Below are positions 18,385-27,949 of a DNA stretch of 64,000 bases, piece by piece. The position numbers and the translations under genes are program-made. How positions within the stretch are numbered: position 1 is the stretch's first letter; every line of letters starts with the position of its first letter. Source of the stretch: an uncultured bacterium (lineage in GTDB: Bacteria; Bacteroidota; Bacteroidia; Bacteroidales; Marinifilaceae); the NCBI GenBank assembly GCA_905216195.1, contig CAJMSX010000012.1, positions 5,967-69,966 of the forward strand, given 5' to 3'. Below the pieces are notes generated by a model. The model had not been told where the DNA came from. It saw only the letters and a list, made by a program, of their open reading frames with translations, and made no database searches.

Positions 18385-20745
18385 ATGAAAAAGCGACTTT
18401 TTATTGGAGGAATCATTTTGGGGGTTTTCTTTTCCGGTTATACTTTTTCTCAGCGCAAGATTGATTATGTAAATCCTCTGATCGGTACAAACGGAATGGG
18501 GCATACTTTTCCGGGGACCTGTGTTCCTAACGGGCTGGTCCAGTTGAGTCCCGATACGGATACGGTTCCTCATAACGTCGACGGGGTGTATCAGCCCCGG
18601 GCCTATGCATATTGCGCCGGATATCAGTATAAGGATTCGACGATCGTGGGGTTCAGTCATACGCATTTTAACGGTACGGGGCATGCCGATTTAGGAGATA
18701 TTCTGCTCATGCCCGTGAGGGGAAAAGTGAAGTTTAACCCCGGTACGGCCGAGGATCCGGATGCCGGTTACCGTTCCCGTTTTTCTCACGCTACCGAACG
18801 GGTTCATCCCGGTTATTATGCTGTGAAGCTGGACGATTACGGCATACAGGCGGAACTGACCTCTACTTCCCGGACGGGGATCCATAAGTATACCTTCCCG
18901 AAAGGGGAAGGGCATATTTTGCTGGACCTCATCCATGGTATCTACAACTACGACGGTAAGGTCCTTTGGGCTAATTTACGGATAGAAAACGATACGCTGG
19001 TGACAGGTTACCGGATTACCAACGGTTGGGCGAGGGTAAATTATACCTATTTTGCCATCACTTTTTCAAAACCCTTTAAAAGTTACGGTTACCGGGAGAG
19101 AGGAAAAACGCCATACAGCGGTTTCTGGCGGAAATTCGATCTTTACCACAATTTCCCCGAAATCGGGGGAAGACGGGTGATCGCTTATTTCGATTTCGAT
19201 TTTCAGGATAACGAAGCTGTGGAAGTGAAAGTGGCTTTATCTCCGGTAAGTGCTTCGGGGGCCTTAGCCAATCTGAAAAAGGAAACCGGAGGACGGTCTT
19301 TCGGGCAGTTGAAAGCGGCGGCGGAGCAGAAATGGGAAGAAGAGTTAAGCCGGATTGAAGTGGAAGGGGACTACGACCTGTGTTGTAATTTGTATTCTTC
19401 CGTGTATCACACTTTGATCAATCCGTCGGTATACATGGATGTGGACGGCCGTTATCGCGGTTTGGATCAGGAAATTCACGAAGCCCGGAATTTTACCAAT
19501 TATACGGTGTTTTCCGTATGGGATACCTATCGGGCCTTGCATCCTTTGTATAATTTATTGTATCCGGGCAGGAGTGCGGACATCATAGGCAGTATGCTGT
19601 CGCATTATCGTCAGAGTGTTCACGGAGCCCTCCCGATATGGTCGCACATGGGGAATGAAAACTGGTGTATGATCGGTTATCACGGGGTTTCAGTGGTGGC
19701 GGACGCTTATATAAAGGGAATTCCGATGGATGAAAAATTGGCTTTGGAAGCGGTGCTGAGCAGTTCCGCCATTCCCTACCTGGAAGGAACGAAAGAGTAT
19801 AGGGAACTGGGATATGTGCCGGTGGAAAAAAGCGGTAGTTCGGCTTCCGTTACCCTGGAATACGGTTATGACGATTGGACGATTTATCGGATGGCCCAAA
19901 GAATGGGCCGGGACGACATTGCCAATTCCTATAGAAAAAGGGCTTTTGCTTATACCTTGCTCTTCGACCCGCAAACGGGATTCGTTCGGCCCCGGGATGC
20001 AGCCGGAGCCTGGAAAAAGGATTTTGACGTGCTGGAGACGCACGGGCAGGGGTTTATAGAGGGAAATTCCTGGAATTATTCGTTTTATGTGCCTCAGGAC
20101 GTGGAAGGGTTGATGCGGAAGATGGGAGGCGAGCCCCGTTTTATCGCGCGTCTGGATTCTTTGTTTACCATGCATCTTCCCCCCAAATACTATGCCGGTA
20201 CCGAAGATATCACCGAAGAAGGTTTGATGGGGAATTATGTACACGGAAACGAACCCAGTCACCATATCGCTTATTTATATATGTGGACTTCCCAACCCTG
20301 GAAAACACAATACTGGGACCGGGAGATTATGAACCGGATGTACCGGAATCACATCGACGGATTGTGCGGAAACGACGATTGCGGCCAAATGTCCGCCTGG
20401 TATATCTTCAGTGCCATGGGTTTCTATCCGGTATGTCCCGGATCGGATCAGTATGTGTTCGGAGCTCCTTATTTCCCCCGGATGAGTATACGTTTGGAAA
20501 ACGGAAAGCTATTGAATATCGAAGCTCCCCAAGTAAGTGATAGGAACCGGTATGTGCGAGCGGTTTATTGGAACGGCAAGCTGTGTCCGAATGCTTACAT
20601 CACTCATCGGGATTTGACGGAAGGAGGGACCCTGTTCTTCGAAATGAGCAGCCGTCCCAATAAGAAGCGGATATTTACTTCCGGCGGAAAACCGTATTCC
20701 CTGAGCAGCGAGCGGCCGGCACCCCCTTCGGGTATGAAACGATAA
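18385..20745 (+). CDS. GH92 family alpha-mannosidase (secreted)
   Basis: The protein of 786 residues belongs to glycoside hydrolase family 92, calcium-dependent exo-alpha-mannosidases that trim host N-glycans or yeast mannan. Family signatures are YVNPLIGTNGMGHTFPG near the mature N-terminus, GFSHTHFNGTGHADLGDI, IEGNSWNYSFYVPQD, NEPSHHIAYLYMW and the catalytic-region motif CGNDDCGQMSAWYIFSAMGF. I chose the ATG at 18385 because it opens a clear signal peptide (KKRLFIGGIILGVFFSGYTFS); the frame extends 19 codons upstream to 18328 with no such feature. No lipobox is seen, so a periplasmic location is likely. No SusC/SusD pair adjoins, so this is not part of a classical utilization locus in this window. 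Confidence 0.93.
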   Translation: MKKRLFIGGIILGVFFSGYTFSQRKIDYVNPLIGTNGMGHTFPGTCVPNGLVQLSPDTDTVPHNVDGVYQPRAYAYCAGYQYKDSTIVGFSHTHFNGTGHADLGDILLMPVRGKVKFNPGTAEDPDAGYRSRFSHATERVHPGYYAVKLDDYGIQAELTSTSRTGIHKYTFPKGEGHILLDLIHGIYNYDGKVLWANLRIENDTLVTGYRITNGWARVNYTYFAITFSKPFKSYGYRERGKTPYSGFWRKFDLYHNFPEIGGRRVIAYFDFDFQDNEAVEVKVALSPVSASGALANLKKETGGRSFGQLKAAAEQKWEEELSRIEVEGDYDLCCNLYSSVYHTLINPSVYMDVDGRYRGLDQEIHEARNFTNYTVFSVWDTYRALHPLYNLLYPGRSADIIGSMLSHYRQSVHGALPIWSHMGNENWCMIGYHGVSVVADAYIKGIPMDEKLALEAVLSSSAIPYLEGTKEYRELGYVPVEKSGSSASVTLEYGYDDWTIYRMAQRMGRDDIANSYRKRAFAYTLLFDPQTGFVRPRDAAGAWKKDFDVLETHGQGFIEGNSWNYSFYVPQDVEGLMRKMGGEPRFIARLDSLFTMHLPPKYYAGTEDITEEGLMGNYVHGNEPSHHIAYLYMWTSQPWKTQYWDREIMNRMYRNHIDGLCGNDDCGQMSAWYIFSAMGFYPVCPGSDQYVFGAPYFPRMSIRLENGKLLNIEAPQVSDRNRYVRAVYWNGKLCPNAYITHRDLTEGGTLFFEMSSRPNKKRIFTSGGKPYSLSSERPAPPSGMKR

Positions 20746-20834
20746 AAATACGATACCTTTGTTAAATAAATGGGAAGACCTTTTCCTTTTTGCAAAATAA
20801 TCCGTATACTTGAATTTTATTAGAATTACAGTTT

Positions 20835-21938
20835 ATGCGATTATTTTTTATAGGGATGCTGCTTGTTTTAGCGGTAGCTTGTCATGACGACAGCCCGGGG
20901 CCGGTGAATGGAGAAGCTCTGCGCACGGTTGTCGTGTATTTGGGGGTGGATAATAATTTTTCAGGAGAAGACCGGGAGAAGATCGAAAGTCTGGTAAGTG
21001 GTTGGAAGTCTTCTTTTAACGGCTATCTGTTGGTGTATGCCGATCCCCGGGGAAAAGCTCCTTATCTGACCCGAATTTATTGGAAAGACGGAAAAGCCGT
21101 CCAGGAAGAAGTCAGGCGTTACGAAGAAAGTAATTCTGCCGATCCTGCTGTTTTTCGTCGGGTACTGACGGAGATTACGGAAGAATATCCGGCGCAATCC
21201 TATGGCTTGGTGGTACTTTCTCACGGCTCCGGTTGGCTGCCGGCCCAGGCTTTGGCCCGTCCGCAGTCTATCATTACGGACGGTAGTTCGGAGATGGAAT
21301 TGAAAGATTTTGCCGGGGCATTGCCGGTAAAAATGGATTTTGTCATTTTCGATGCCTGTTTTATGGGATCGGTTGAAGTGGCCTACGAGCTTAGGGATAA
21401 AGCGGATTATGTAGTTTTTTCTCCCGCTGAGGTGCTGGTTCCCGGTTTTGTTTATAAGAGCATGATGACTCATTTGATGAAGAAAAAACCGGACTTGAAA
21501 GCTGTAGCCCGGGAGTATTACGAATATTACGATAAACAGAGCGGATATTACCGCTCGGCTACGGTGAGCGTAGTCAAAACGGAAGCGCTGGAGGAGTTGG
21601 CTGTGCTTTCCCGCCAATTGCTGAAGGATAGGGATGGGGAACAGGAGGTGAATTTACAAAAGATTCAGCGTTTCGGTTATGGACGGGATCTTTTGTATTT
21701 CGACTTCGGGGATTACATCCGCTCTTTGGAGCCGGCCCGGTTTGAAGAATTCAGTAAAACGCTCGATAAATGTGTAATATATAAAGCGGCAACACCTTCC
21801 TACTATTCGGTGGCGGTAGGGGGATTTACTCCGATAAATGCTTTTAGTGGAGTGGCTATTTATATCCCTCAGTCGGTTTATCCGTCCCTGAATGCGGCTT
21901 ACCGCCAATTGAAATGGACGAAGCGGGTAAATTTGTAA
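20835..21938 (+). CDS. Clostripain-like (C11) peptidase lipoprotein
   Basis: The 367-residue protein starts with a lipoprotein signal ending at Cys16 (LAVAC). The catalytic pair of peptidase family C11 is visible: His130 in VLSHGSGW and Cys175 in FDACFMGSVE. These enzymes cleave after Arg or Lys and commonly self-process. A lipid anchor puts it in the periplasm or on the outer membrane. The next gene, an NlpC/P60 peptidase, begins within about 40 bases, so the two are probably co-transcribed. Confidence 0.88.
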   Translation: MRLFFIGMLLVLAVACHDDSPGPVNGEALRTVVVYLGVDNNFSGEDREKIESLVSGWKSSFNGYLLVYADPRGKAPYLTRIYWKDGKAVQEEVRRYEESNSADPAVFRRVLTEITEEYPAQSYGLVVLSHGSGWLPAQALARPQSIITDGSSEMELKDFAGALPVKMDFVIFDACFMGSVEVAYELRDKADYVVFSPAEVLVPGFVYKSMMTHLMKKKPDLKAVAREYYEYYDKQSGYYRSATVSVVKTEALEELAVLSRQLLKDRDGEQEVNLQKIQRFGYGRDLLYFDFGDYIRSLEPARFEEFSKTLDKCVIYKAATPSYYSVAVGGFTPINAFSGVAIYIPQSVYPSLNAAYRQLKWTKRVNL

Positions 21939-21980
21939 ATGTTTTTACGGAGAGAAGAATCGAATTTAATCTTTGAAAAT

Positions 21981-22772
21981 ATGGCTTTCGGTATAGCGGA
22001 TTTAAGCATTGTTCCGATGCGGAAAGAACAGTCGGAGCGCAGTGAAATGGTTTCCCAGGTTTTGTTCGGGGAGTTGTATGAAGTGTTGGAAGAAACGGAA
22101 AAATGGGTATATGTGAAATTGTTTCACGACGGTTATGAGGGATGGATCGATAAAAGAATGCATGTGGGGGTCAGCGAAGAGTATGCCGGGAAATACGGGA
22201 TGGAATCTCCCGTGTTGACGACCGAAGTTTTCAATATCGTGACAAAAAAGGGGGATTACGGCCATAAATTGCTGGTTGCCGGGAGTGTGCTTCCCTTTTT
22301 TCAGGCGGAAAACCGGGAGATGCGAATCGGAGAAGACGAGTATACGCTGGTTACCCGTACGAAAGATGTCGGAATAGAAAGTTTGCGGGAATTGATCATC
22401 ACCTATGCTTTGATGTATTACAATACGCCTTATCTGTGGGGAGGACGTTCGCCTTACGGCATCGACTGTTCGGGATTGACGCAGATGGTCTATCGGTTGG
22501 CGGGTATCGGTATTCCCAGGGATGCTGCTTTACAGGTCAATTGCGGTCAGAATTTCTCGTTTATCGAAGAAGCTCTGCCCGGAGATTTGGCTTTTTTCGG
22601 AGATGAGGCCGGAGCCATTACTCATGTCGGGGTGTTATGGGAAAAGAACCGCATCATTCACGCCTCCGGAAAAGTAAGGGTGGATAAAATCGACCATCAG
22701 GGAATTTTTAACGAAGAACTGAAACGTTACACCCATACGCTTAAAGTAATTAAACGCATGATAAGCGATTAA
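21981..22772 (+). CDS. NlpC/P60 family cell-wall peptidase with SH3-like region
   Basis: The protein of 263 residues has an N-terminal bacterial SH3-like region (about residues 1-130) and a C-terminal NlpC/P60 domain. The catalytic Cys163 (YGIDCSGLTQM), His215 (ITHVGVLW) and His227 (IIHASG) are present. Such enzymes cut gamma-D-glutamyl-diamino acid bonds in peptidoglycan peptides. I prefer the ATG at 21981 (MAFGIADLSIVPMR) because that is where homologues begin; an in-frame ATG at 21939, directly abutting the previous stop, would add 14 residues. No signal peptide is seen with either start, which suggests a role in recycling murein peptides in the cytoplasm. Confidence 0.88.
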   Translation: MAFGIADLSIVPMRKEQSERSEMVSQVLFGELYEVLEETEKWVYVKLFHDGYEGWIDKRMHVGVSEEYAGKYGMESPVLTTEVFNIVTKKGDYGHKLLVAGSVLPFFQAENREMRIGEDEYTLVTRTKDVGIESLRELIITYALMYYNTPYLWGGRSPYGIDCSGLTQMVYRLAGIGIPRDAALQVNCGQNFSFIEEALPGDLAFFGDEAGAITHVGVLWEKNRIIHASGKVRVDKIDHQGIFNEELKRYTHTLKVIKRMISD

Positions 22773-22781
22773 CTCCCTGTT

Positions 22782-23861
22782 CTATTTCCGCTCCGCTACG
22801 GTGCCCGAGAGGTTGAGGGTAATTTCCGGGTTTTTCGGGTCGTTGGTGATGACCGACACCGATTTATATTGACGTCCGCTTCTTCCCGCCGAATCGAATA
22901 TGGCCCGTATGGTGGTTTTTTGTCCGGGAGCGAGGGTTGTTTGCCCCACGGTTACAGCCGTGCAGCCGCAGCTGGTTTTAATTTTCCGGACAATCAGATT
23001 TGATTTCCCTTTATTGATCAGTAAAAAATCGCAATTGACTTTTTTCCCGGGCTGGATTTCTCCAAATCCGATATTTTTCTTTTCAAAATGGGCTACCGGT
23101 GCCTCGGCTAATTCTTTTTCCGTCAGTTTGCTGAAATCTTCCGTAATCCTGGCACTGACAGAAATCCGGTTGTGGTAGGAATTTTGATTGTTCAAGCGAA
23201 GGGCTATCATATCGTACAGGTAACCGTAGTCGTTCGTTTCCGCTCCTTTGTAGGTCAGAATGATCATTCCTCTTTTTTTAGGCTGAATCTTTTCCGGAAT
23301 GAATTCCAGATCGATATACGGAGGTGCATAAAGAGTGCTCAGAGTGACAGCACTGTCGAGGGTATTGAAATAATAGAGGGTATCCTTTACGGTCTCCTGG
23401 GTATATACGTTTTGGAAGTCGATATATCCGGTTTTAAATTTCAGACCGGAAAGGTCATACCGGTAAAGTAATTCCGGTTTCAGGGGGTTGTCTACGATAT
23501 TGGCCTTTAGCCGCAAAGTTTCTTCCGGATTGGCTGCGTTCGAATGAACGATAGCGGTATAATTGAAATTTTTGGGCATACTCATTGAGAGAAACGATAT
23601 CCGGATATCGGAAGATTCGCCGGGAGCGATGGGTTTTTTGCTCCATTGTGTCTGCATGCGGATGCTCATGCCGGACACCCGCTTGATGATAACCGGCGCT
23701 TTCCCTGTATTGGTAAACGTGAATTTTACTTCCGTAGGAATATCGTCCGCTTTCAGATCCTTCAGTTCTATTTCCGGATTTTTAAAACGGATAAACCCTT
23801 TCTGGGCGAAAAGTGTTGTTGTAGCGAATAAAGCGACGATAAGCAATAAAAATGGTTTCAT
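22782..23861 (-). CDS. DUF1573 domain protein A (secreted)
   Basis: The 359-residue protein has a signal peptide (KPFLLLIVALFATTTLFAQ) and repeated immunoglobulin-like modules of the DUF1573 type. Characteristic segments are KFTFTNTGKAPVIIKRV near residue 50 and ... FLLINKGKSNLIVRKIKTSCGCTAV in the last third. DUF1573 modules are ASPM/SPD-2/hydin-like folds of unknown role, common in the Bacteroidota periplasm. The gene is downstream of a paralogue (23978-25042) on the same strand, separated by 116 bases that contain an 11-base C/G homopolymer. It converges with the NlpC/P60 gene, nine bases away. Confidence 0.85.
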   Translation of the reverse strand: MKPFLLLIVALFATTTLFAQKGFIRFKNPEIELKDLKADDIPTEVKFTFTNTGKAPVIIKRVSGMSIRMQTQWSKKPIAPGESSDIRISFLSMSMPKNFNYTAIVHSNAANPEETLRLKANIVDNPLKPELLYRYDLSGLKFKTGYIDFQNVYTQETVKDTLYYFNTLDSAVTLSTLYAPPYIDLEFIPEKIQPKKRGMIILTYKGAETNDYGYLYDMIALRLNNQNSYHNRISVSARITEDFSKLTEKELAEAPVAHFEKKNIGFGEIQPGKKVNCDFLLINKGKSNLIVRKIKTSCGCTAVTVGQTTLAPGQKTTIRAIFDSAGRSGRQYKSVSVITNDPKNPEITLNLSGTVAERK

Positions 23862-23915
23862 TCTGGTTATCGTATTGGTTGTGTCATTAAAAGAACGTAA
23901 GGTTTGCGGGAAATT

Positions 23916-23926
23916 CCCCCCCCCCC
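23916..23926. repeat. Eleven-base C homopolymer (G tract for the DUF1573 transcripts)
   Basis: An uninterrupted run of 11 C lies 55 bases upstream of the start of the 22782-23861 gene, in the spacer between two paralogous DUF1573 genes. Tracts of this length are prone to slippage. Confidence 0.8.
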
Positions 23927-23977
23927 GATAAATGCCGGCCTTTCCTATATGTCCTTGGACAGAGAGACGCAGGGGTG

Positions 23978-25042
23978 TTACTGTATATTTCCCGATAACT
24001 TATAGGTAACTATGGTATTCTTCGGATCGTTCAGGGTAAAAGAAATGATTTTTATCTTTTTTCCGGGCCGGTCGTCCGTTTTCAATACCAAATTCACTTT
24101 TATTTTTTTCCCGGGTTTAACGGTCATTTTCGACGGGTGAACCGTCAGGTTGCGGTCGTCGGAAGTTTTTATTTTTCGGATGATCAAATCCGATTTTCCG
24201 GCATTCTGGATGTAAAAATCGTGTTTTTTAGTCGAATTTTTAGTCAGTTTACCGAGTATGCCTTCCTTTTCCGAGAAGACGGCTCGGGGAGCCGAAGCAT
24301 AATTATCGGCTTTATAAGCGGAAAAATCCTCTGTAATGTTAGCTACTATGTGAAAGGACTGATCTGCCGGCTCATCGGTTTTCAGCCGGATTGTGTCGGA
24401 GACGAATCCCCAGTCGTTTTTCAGGCCGGCGTCGTAAGTAATGTGGATTTCCCCTTTTTCTCCTTTCTGTAAAACGTTCGGAAGAACACTGGCCGTCAGG
24501 TGTTTGCTGTCCGAAAGAACACTGAGGGAGAGCGGTTGTTGTCCGGTATTTACAATTTCTATGGTTTTCCGGACCTGGTCTGTATGCGTGATAGTTCCGA
24601 AGTTGACCTCTTTCCGTCTCATTTTGAGATTCCCGGCGCTGTAGGGATAGCCGGCATAGGGGTCGGCCGCTTGCGACTTGATTTTTCCCCGGACCGTCAA
24701 GGATACGACGGGTGGAAGGGCGTTGGAATTTACGGTAACGCTGTTGACAAAAGAACCTTTCCGGTGGCGGGGATTGAAGCTTACCTTTATTTTGCCCGTT
24801 TCTCCCGGTAATATGGGGTGGCGGCTCCATTCCGGAGTCGTACATCCGCAGCCTGCTCTTACCTGGGTTAAAATCAAAGGAGCTTTTCCGGTATTGGTAA
24901 ACAGAAATTCGTGGCTGACCTGGCCGTCGTATTCCCCTATCGTCCCGAAATTATGCGAAGTTTGTTTAAACTGTATTCGGGCTTTCTGGCTGAAACAGAA
25001 TAGAGGTAAAATGGCAAAAAGCAGAAAAAGAAACTTTCTCAT
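23978..25042 (-). CDS. DUF1573 domain protein B (secreted)
   Basis: The 354-residue protein begins with a signal peptide (RKFLFLLFAILPLFCFSQ) and contains DUF1573-type modules: HEFLFTNTGKAPLILTQVRAGCGCTTPEW near the N-terminus and KHDFYIQNAGKSDLIIRKIKTSDD near the C-terminus. It is a paralogue of the downstream gene with the same overall length and module order. A good promoter (TATCTTTG with an upstream TTTG) and a leader with a CTCCGGT/ACCGGAG hairpin precede it. Confidence 0.85.
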   Translation of the reverse strand: MRKFLFLLFAILPLFCFSQKARIQFKQTSHNFGTIGEYDGQVSHEFLFTNTGKAPLILTQVRAGCGCTTPEWSRHPILPGETGKIKVSFNPRHRKGSFVNSVTVNSNALPPVVSLTVRGKIKSQAADPYAGYPYSAGNLKMRRKEVNFGTITHTDQVRKTIEIVNTGQQPLSLSVLSDSKHLTASVLPNVLQKGEKGEIHITYDAGLKNDWGFVSDTIRLKTDEPADQSFHIVANITEDFSAYKADNYASAPRAVFSEKEGILGKLTKNSTKKHDFYIQNAGKSDLIIRKIKTSDDRNLTVHPSKMTVKPGKKIKVNLVLKTDDRPGKKIKIISFTLNDPKNTIVTYKLSGNIQ

Positions 25043-25106
25043 GGATATGATATTTTCTATCTTTGACTTTCTCCGGTGACACCATTTACCGGAGGCTAAT
25101 ATTTCA

Positions 25107-25139
25107 CAAAGATAATATAAACCGCAGGCAGAACCAAAT
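25107..25139 (-). promoter_or_regulatory. Promoter of the DUF1573 genes
   Basis: On the minus strand TTTG (25139-25136) is followed after 21 bases by TATCTTTG (25114-25107). The -7 box matches the consensus exactly. Confidence 0.6.
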
Positions 25140-25284
25140 TTATCGTGTCCGCTGAGAAAGAGTTTACTTTATTTAACGATACTTCGGTCAATTTCAGTAC
25201 CGGATCGATCCGGGGAAGTCCGGGAGTCCCGAACCGCTTTCAGGCTGGAAGTCAGCGATCGTTAAGTTTTTCTTTTTGAAATGC

Positions 25285-25315
25285 TTGTGCGAAGAAAAAT
25301 AAAAATGTATCTTTG
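25285..25315 (+). promoter_or_regulatory. Promoter of rpsO
   Basis: TTG (25285-25287), a 20-base spacer and TATCTTTG (25308-25315) fit the Bacteroidota sigma-ABfr promoter. The leader to the ATG at 25357 is about 35 nt. Confidence 0.65.
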
Positions 25316-25356
25316 CGGCGTTTAACGATATTAATCACTTTAAAGGTTTAGAAATT

Positions 25357-25626
25357 ATGTATTTAACGTCTGAAAAGAAAGAAGAGCTTTTTTCAAGTTA
25401 CGGGAAGTCTAATAAAGATACAGGTTCAGCCGAATCTCAGATCGCTTTATTTTCCTACCGTATCGGTCATCTGACAGAACATTTGAAAAACAACCATAAA
25501 GATTATGCCACCCAGCGCGCATTGATCAAATTGGTAGGAAAACGTAGAGCATTGCTGGATTATCTGAGAGAAAAAGATATTGAAAGATATCGTTCTATCA
25601 TTAAAGCATTGAATATACGTAAATAA
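25357..25626 (+). CDS. rpsO: 30S ribosomal protein S15
   Basis: The 89-residue protein is a standard S15, a primary 16S rRNA-binding protein of the small subunit. The conserved segment TGSAESQIALFSYRIGHLTEHLKNN and the C-terminal RRALLDYLREKD are intact. It precedes pnp, as in many bacteria, but a strong terminator and a 119-base gap separate the two here. Confidence 0.97.
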   Translation: MYLTSEKKEELFSSYGKSNKDTGSAESQIALFSYRIGHLTEHLKNNHKDYATQRALIKLVGKRRALLDYLREKDIERYRSIIKALNIRK

Positions 25627-25638
25627 ACATACGTTTTG

Positions 25639-25670
25639 AACAAACCCGGGACTTCCCGGGCTTGTTTTTA
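25639..25670 (+). terminator. Rho-independent terminator of rpsO
   Basis: AACAAACCCGGG and CCCGGGCTTGTT pair around a 4-nt loop with one mismatch, followed directly by a T-run. Confidence 0.85.
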
Positions 25671-25745
25671 TTTTTACCTCCCTCCGAACCTCCGTTTATC
25701 TAAAAGAATTCCGTTAAAATTAGTGTTATTTTAACAGTAAAAATT

Positions 25746-27878
25746 ATGAATGTTATTGAAAAGAGTATTACTCTGCACGACGGTAGAGTGATTACACTGG
25801 AAACGGGTAAGTTGGCAAAACAAGCTGACGGCGCCGTGATGTTGAAAATGGGAAATACGATGTTGCTGGCAACGGTAGTATCTGCCCAGGAAGCCGGACC
25901 GGATGTGGATTTTATGCCGTTGTCCGTGGATTATAAAGAGAAATTTTCTTCGATAGGACGCTTCCCCGGAGGTTTTACACGGAGAGAAGGGAGAGCTTCC
26001 GATTATGAAGTTTTGGTGTCCCGTTTGATCGACCGGGCCTTGAGACCCTTGTTCCCGGATGACTACCATGCCGAAACTTTTGTACAGGTGACTTTATATT
26101 CGGCAGACGAAGAATCTATGCCCGATGCCCTGGCGGGATTTGCCGCTTCGGCCGCCCTAGCTGTGAGCGATATCCCTTTCCATGGGCCGATTTCCGAAGT
26201 TCGGGTAGCCCGGATCAAGGGAGAGTTCGTCATTAATCCCACCTGTTCTCAGTTAAAAGAAGCCGATTTGGATATTATGGTGGGGGCTACCTACGAAAAT
26301 ATTATGATGGTAGAAGGGGAAATGAGTGAGGTGTCTGAAAAAGAGATGCTGGATGCCATTAAGTTCGCCCACCTGGCCATCAAGGACCAATGTCTGATTC
26401 AGAAAGAACTGGCGGAAGCCGTAGGAAAAGCCAAACGAGAGTATTGTCATGAGGTGAACGACGAAGAGCTGAGAAAAGATGTGTGGGAAAAATGTTACCG
26501 GAAGGTATATGAGGTAGCCCGTCAGTGTAATGCCGATAAACATCTGAGAGGTGAATTGTTACACCGGGTATGTGAAGAATATATGGAAGCCCTTCCCGAA
26601 GAAGAAAGGGAGGCGAAAAAATCCATGGTTGCCCGTTATTATCACGATGTGGAAAAGGAGGCGATGAGACGGATGATCCTGGACGAAGGTGTTCGTTTGG
26701 ACGGACGTACTACCGAACAGATCCGTCCGATCTGGTGTGAAGTGGGATATCTACCTGGTCCTCACGGTTCTGCCGTTTTCACCCGGGGAGAAACCCAATC
26801 TTTGTCTACGGTGACCTTAGGAACTAAATTGGATGAAAAAATCATAGACGAAGCGACGGAACAGGGGAAAGAAAAATTCTTGTTGCATTACAATTTCCCG
26901 CCTTTTTCCACCGGAGAAGCCAAGCCTACCCGCGGAGTAGGACGCCGTGAAATCGGTCACGGGAATCTGGCCCACAGGGCTTTGAAACGGATGTTGCCGA
27001 CGGATTTTCCTTATACGATCCGGGTGGTATCCGATATTCTGGAATCCAACGGTTCTTCTTCTATGGCTACCGTATGTGCCGGCACCTTGGCTTTGATGGA
27101 CGCCGGAGTACCGATGAAAAAACCGGTTACCGGTATCGCTATGGGGCTGATTACCGACAAAGGCTGTGAAAAATATGCCGTGTTGTCGGATATTCTGGGA
27201 GATGAGGATCACCTGGGTGACATGGATTTTAAAGTGACGGGAACCGTAGACGGAATCACCGCTACCCAGATGGATATAAAAGTGGACGGCCTTCCTTACG
27301 AGATTTTGGAAAAAGCACTGGAACAAGCCCGGCGGGGACGTCTGCATATCATGAATATTATTCGGGAAACTTTACCGGAACCCCGTCCGGAACTGAAGCC
27401 GCATGCCCCGCGCATCCAGACGATTATTATCGATAAGGATCAGATCGGCGCCGTGATTGGTCCCGGTGGAAAAATTATCCAGGATATTCAGGAAAAGTCA
27501 GGAGCCGTTATTAATATCGAAGAAGTCGGCAATAAAGGAGTGGTGGATATCTCCGCTACCAATGCTGATTCTATCAACATGGCCCTGGCCCGTATCCGGG
27601 CTATCGTAGCTCGCCCGGAAGAGGGAGAAATTTACGAAGGTGTCGTCAAATCGATTATGCCTTTCGGTGCTTTTGTCGAAATTCTTCCCGGAAAGGACGG
27701 CTTGCTGCACATTTCGGAAATCGATTATAAGCGCCTGGAAAAAGTAGAAGATGCCTTGAAAGAGGGAGATAAAGTCCGGGTGAAATTGTTGGAAATCGAC
27801 AAAAAGACCGGGAAACTTCGTTTGTCCCGCAAGGCTTTGTTGCCGAAGCCGGAACGGAAAGAACCGGATAAAAAGTAA
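25746..27878 (+). CDS. pnp: Polyribonucleotide nucleotidyltransferase (PNPase)
   Basis: The 710-residue enzyme degrades RNA 3' to 5' by phosphorolysis and can also add heteropolymer tails. Domain order is RNase PH 1 (about 10-140), a helical linker, RNase PH 2 (about 320-540), a KH domain (contains the IGAVIGPGGKIIQDIQEKSG loop) and an S1 domain (EGVVKSIMPFGAFVEILPGKDG). The second-core signature GRREIGHGNLAHRAL is present. Length is normal. Confidence 0.97.
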   Translation: MNVIEKSITLHDGRVITLETGKLAKQADGAVMLKMGNTMLLATVVSAQEAGPDVDFMPLSVDYKEKFSSIGRFPGGFTRREGRASDYEVLVSRLIDRALRPLFPDDYHAETFVQVTLYSADEESMPDALAGFAASAALAVSDIPFHGPISEVRVARIKGEFVINPTCSQLKEADLDIMVGATYENIMMVEGEMSEVSEKEMLDAIKFAHLAIKDQCLIQKELAEAVGKAKREYCHEVNDEELRKDVWEKCYRKVYEVARQCNADKHLRGELLHRVCEEYMEALPEEEREAKKSMVARYYHDVEKEAMRRMILDEGVRLDGRTTEQIRPIWCEVGYLPGPHGSAVFTRGETQSLSTVTLGTKLDEKIIDEATEQGKEKFLLHYNFPPFSTGEAKPTRGVGRREIGHGNLAHRALKRMLPTDFPYTIRVVSDILESNGSSSMATVCAGTLALMDAGVPMKKPVTGIAMGLITDKGCEKYAVLSDILGDEDHLGDMDFKVTGTVDGITATQMDIKVDGLPYEILEKALEQARRGRLHIMNIIRETLPEPRPELKPHAPRIQTIIIDKDQIGAVIGPGGKIIQDIQEKSGAVINIEEVGNKGVVDISATNADSINMALARIRAIVARPEEGEIYEGVVKSIMPFGAFVEILPGKDGLLHISEIDYKRLEKVEDALKEGDKVRVKLLEIDKKTGKLRLSRKALLPKPERKEPDKK

Positions 27879-27904
27879 AAAAAGAGGCGTCAGCCTCTTT
27901 TTTT
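27879..27904 (+). terminator. Rho-independent terminator of pnp
   Basis: AAAAAGAGGC and GCCTCTTTTT form a 10-bp stem with a GTCA loop and a T tail, starting directly after the stop codon. Confidence 0.9.
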
Positions 27905-27907
27905 ATA

Positions 27908-27937
27908 TTGTTCAGGGTGTATTTTTATTTATCTTTG
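27908..27937 (+). promoter_or_regulatory. Promoter of pdxA
   Basis: TTG (27908-27910), 19 bases, TATCTTTG (27930-27937): an exact Bacteroidota consensus. The start would fall near 27944, very close to the first ATG at 27950, which favours the second ATG (27959) for translation. Confidence 0.65.
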
Positions 27938-27949
27938 TGTGGCTAAAAA

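Larger units (their letters stand above)
25043..25356. other. Divergent promoter region between DUF1573 B and rpsO
   Basis: No gene is seen. The region contains a minus-strand promoter (25107-25139), a 7-bp leader hairpin (25071-25094) and the rpsO promoter (25285-25315). Confidence 0.65.
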
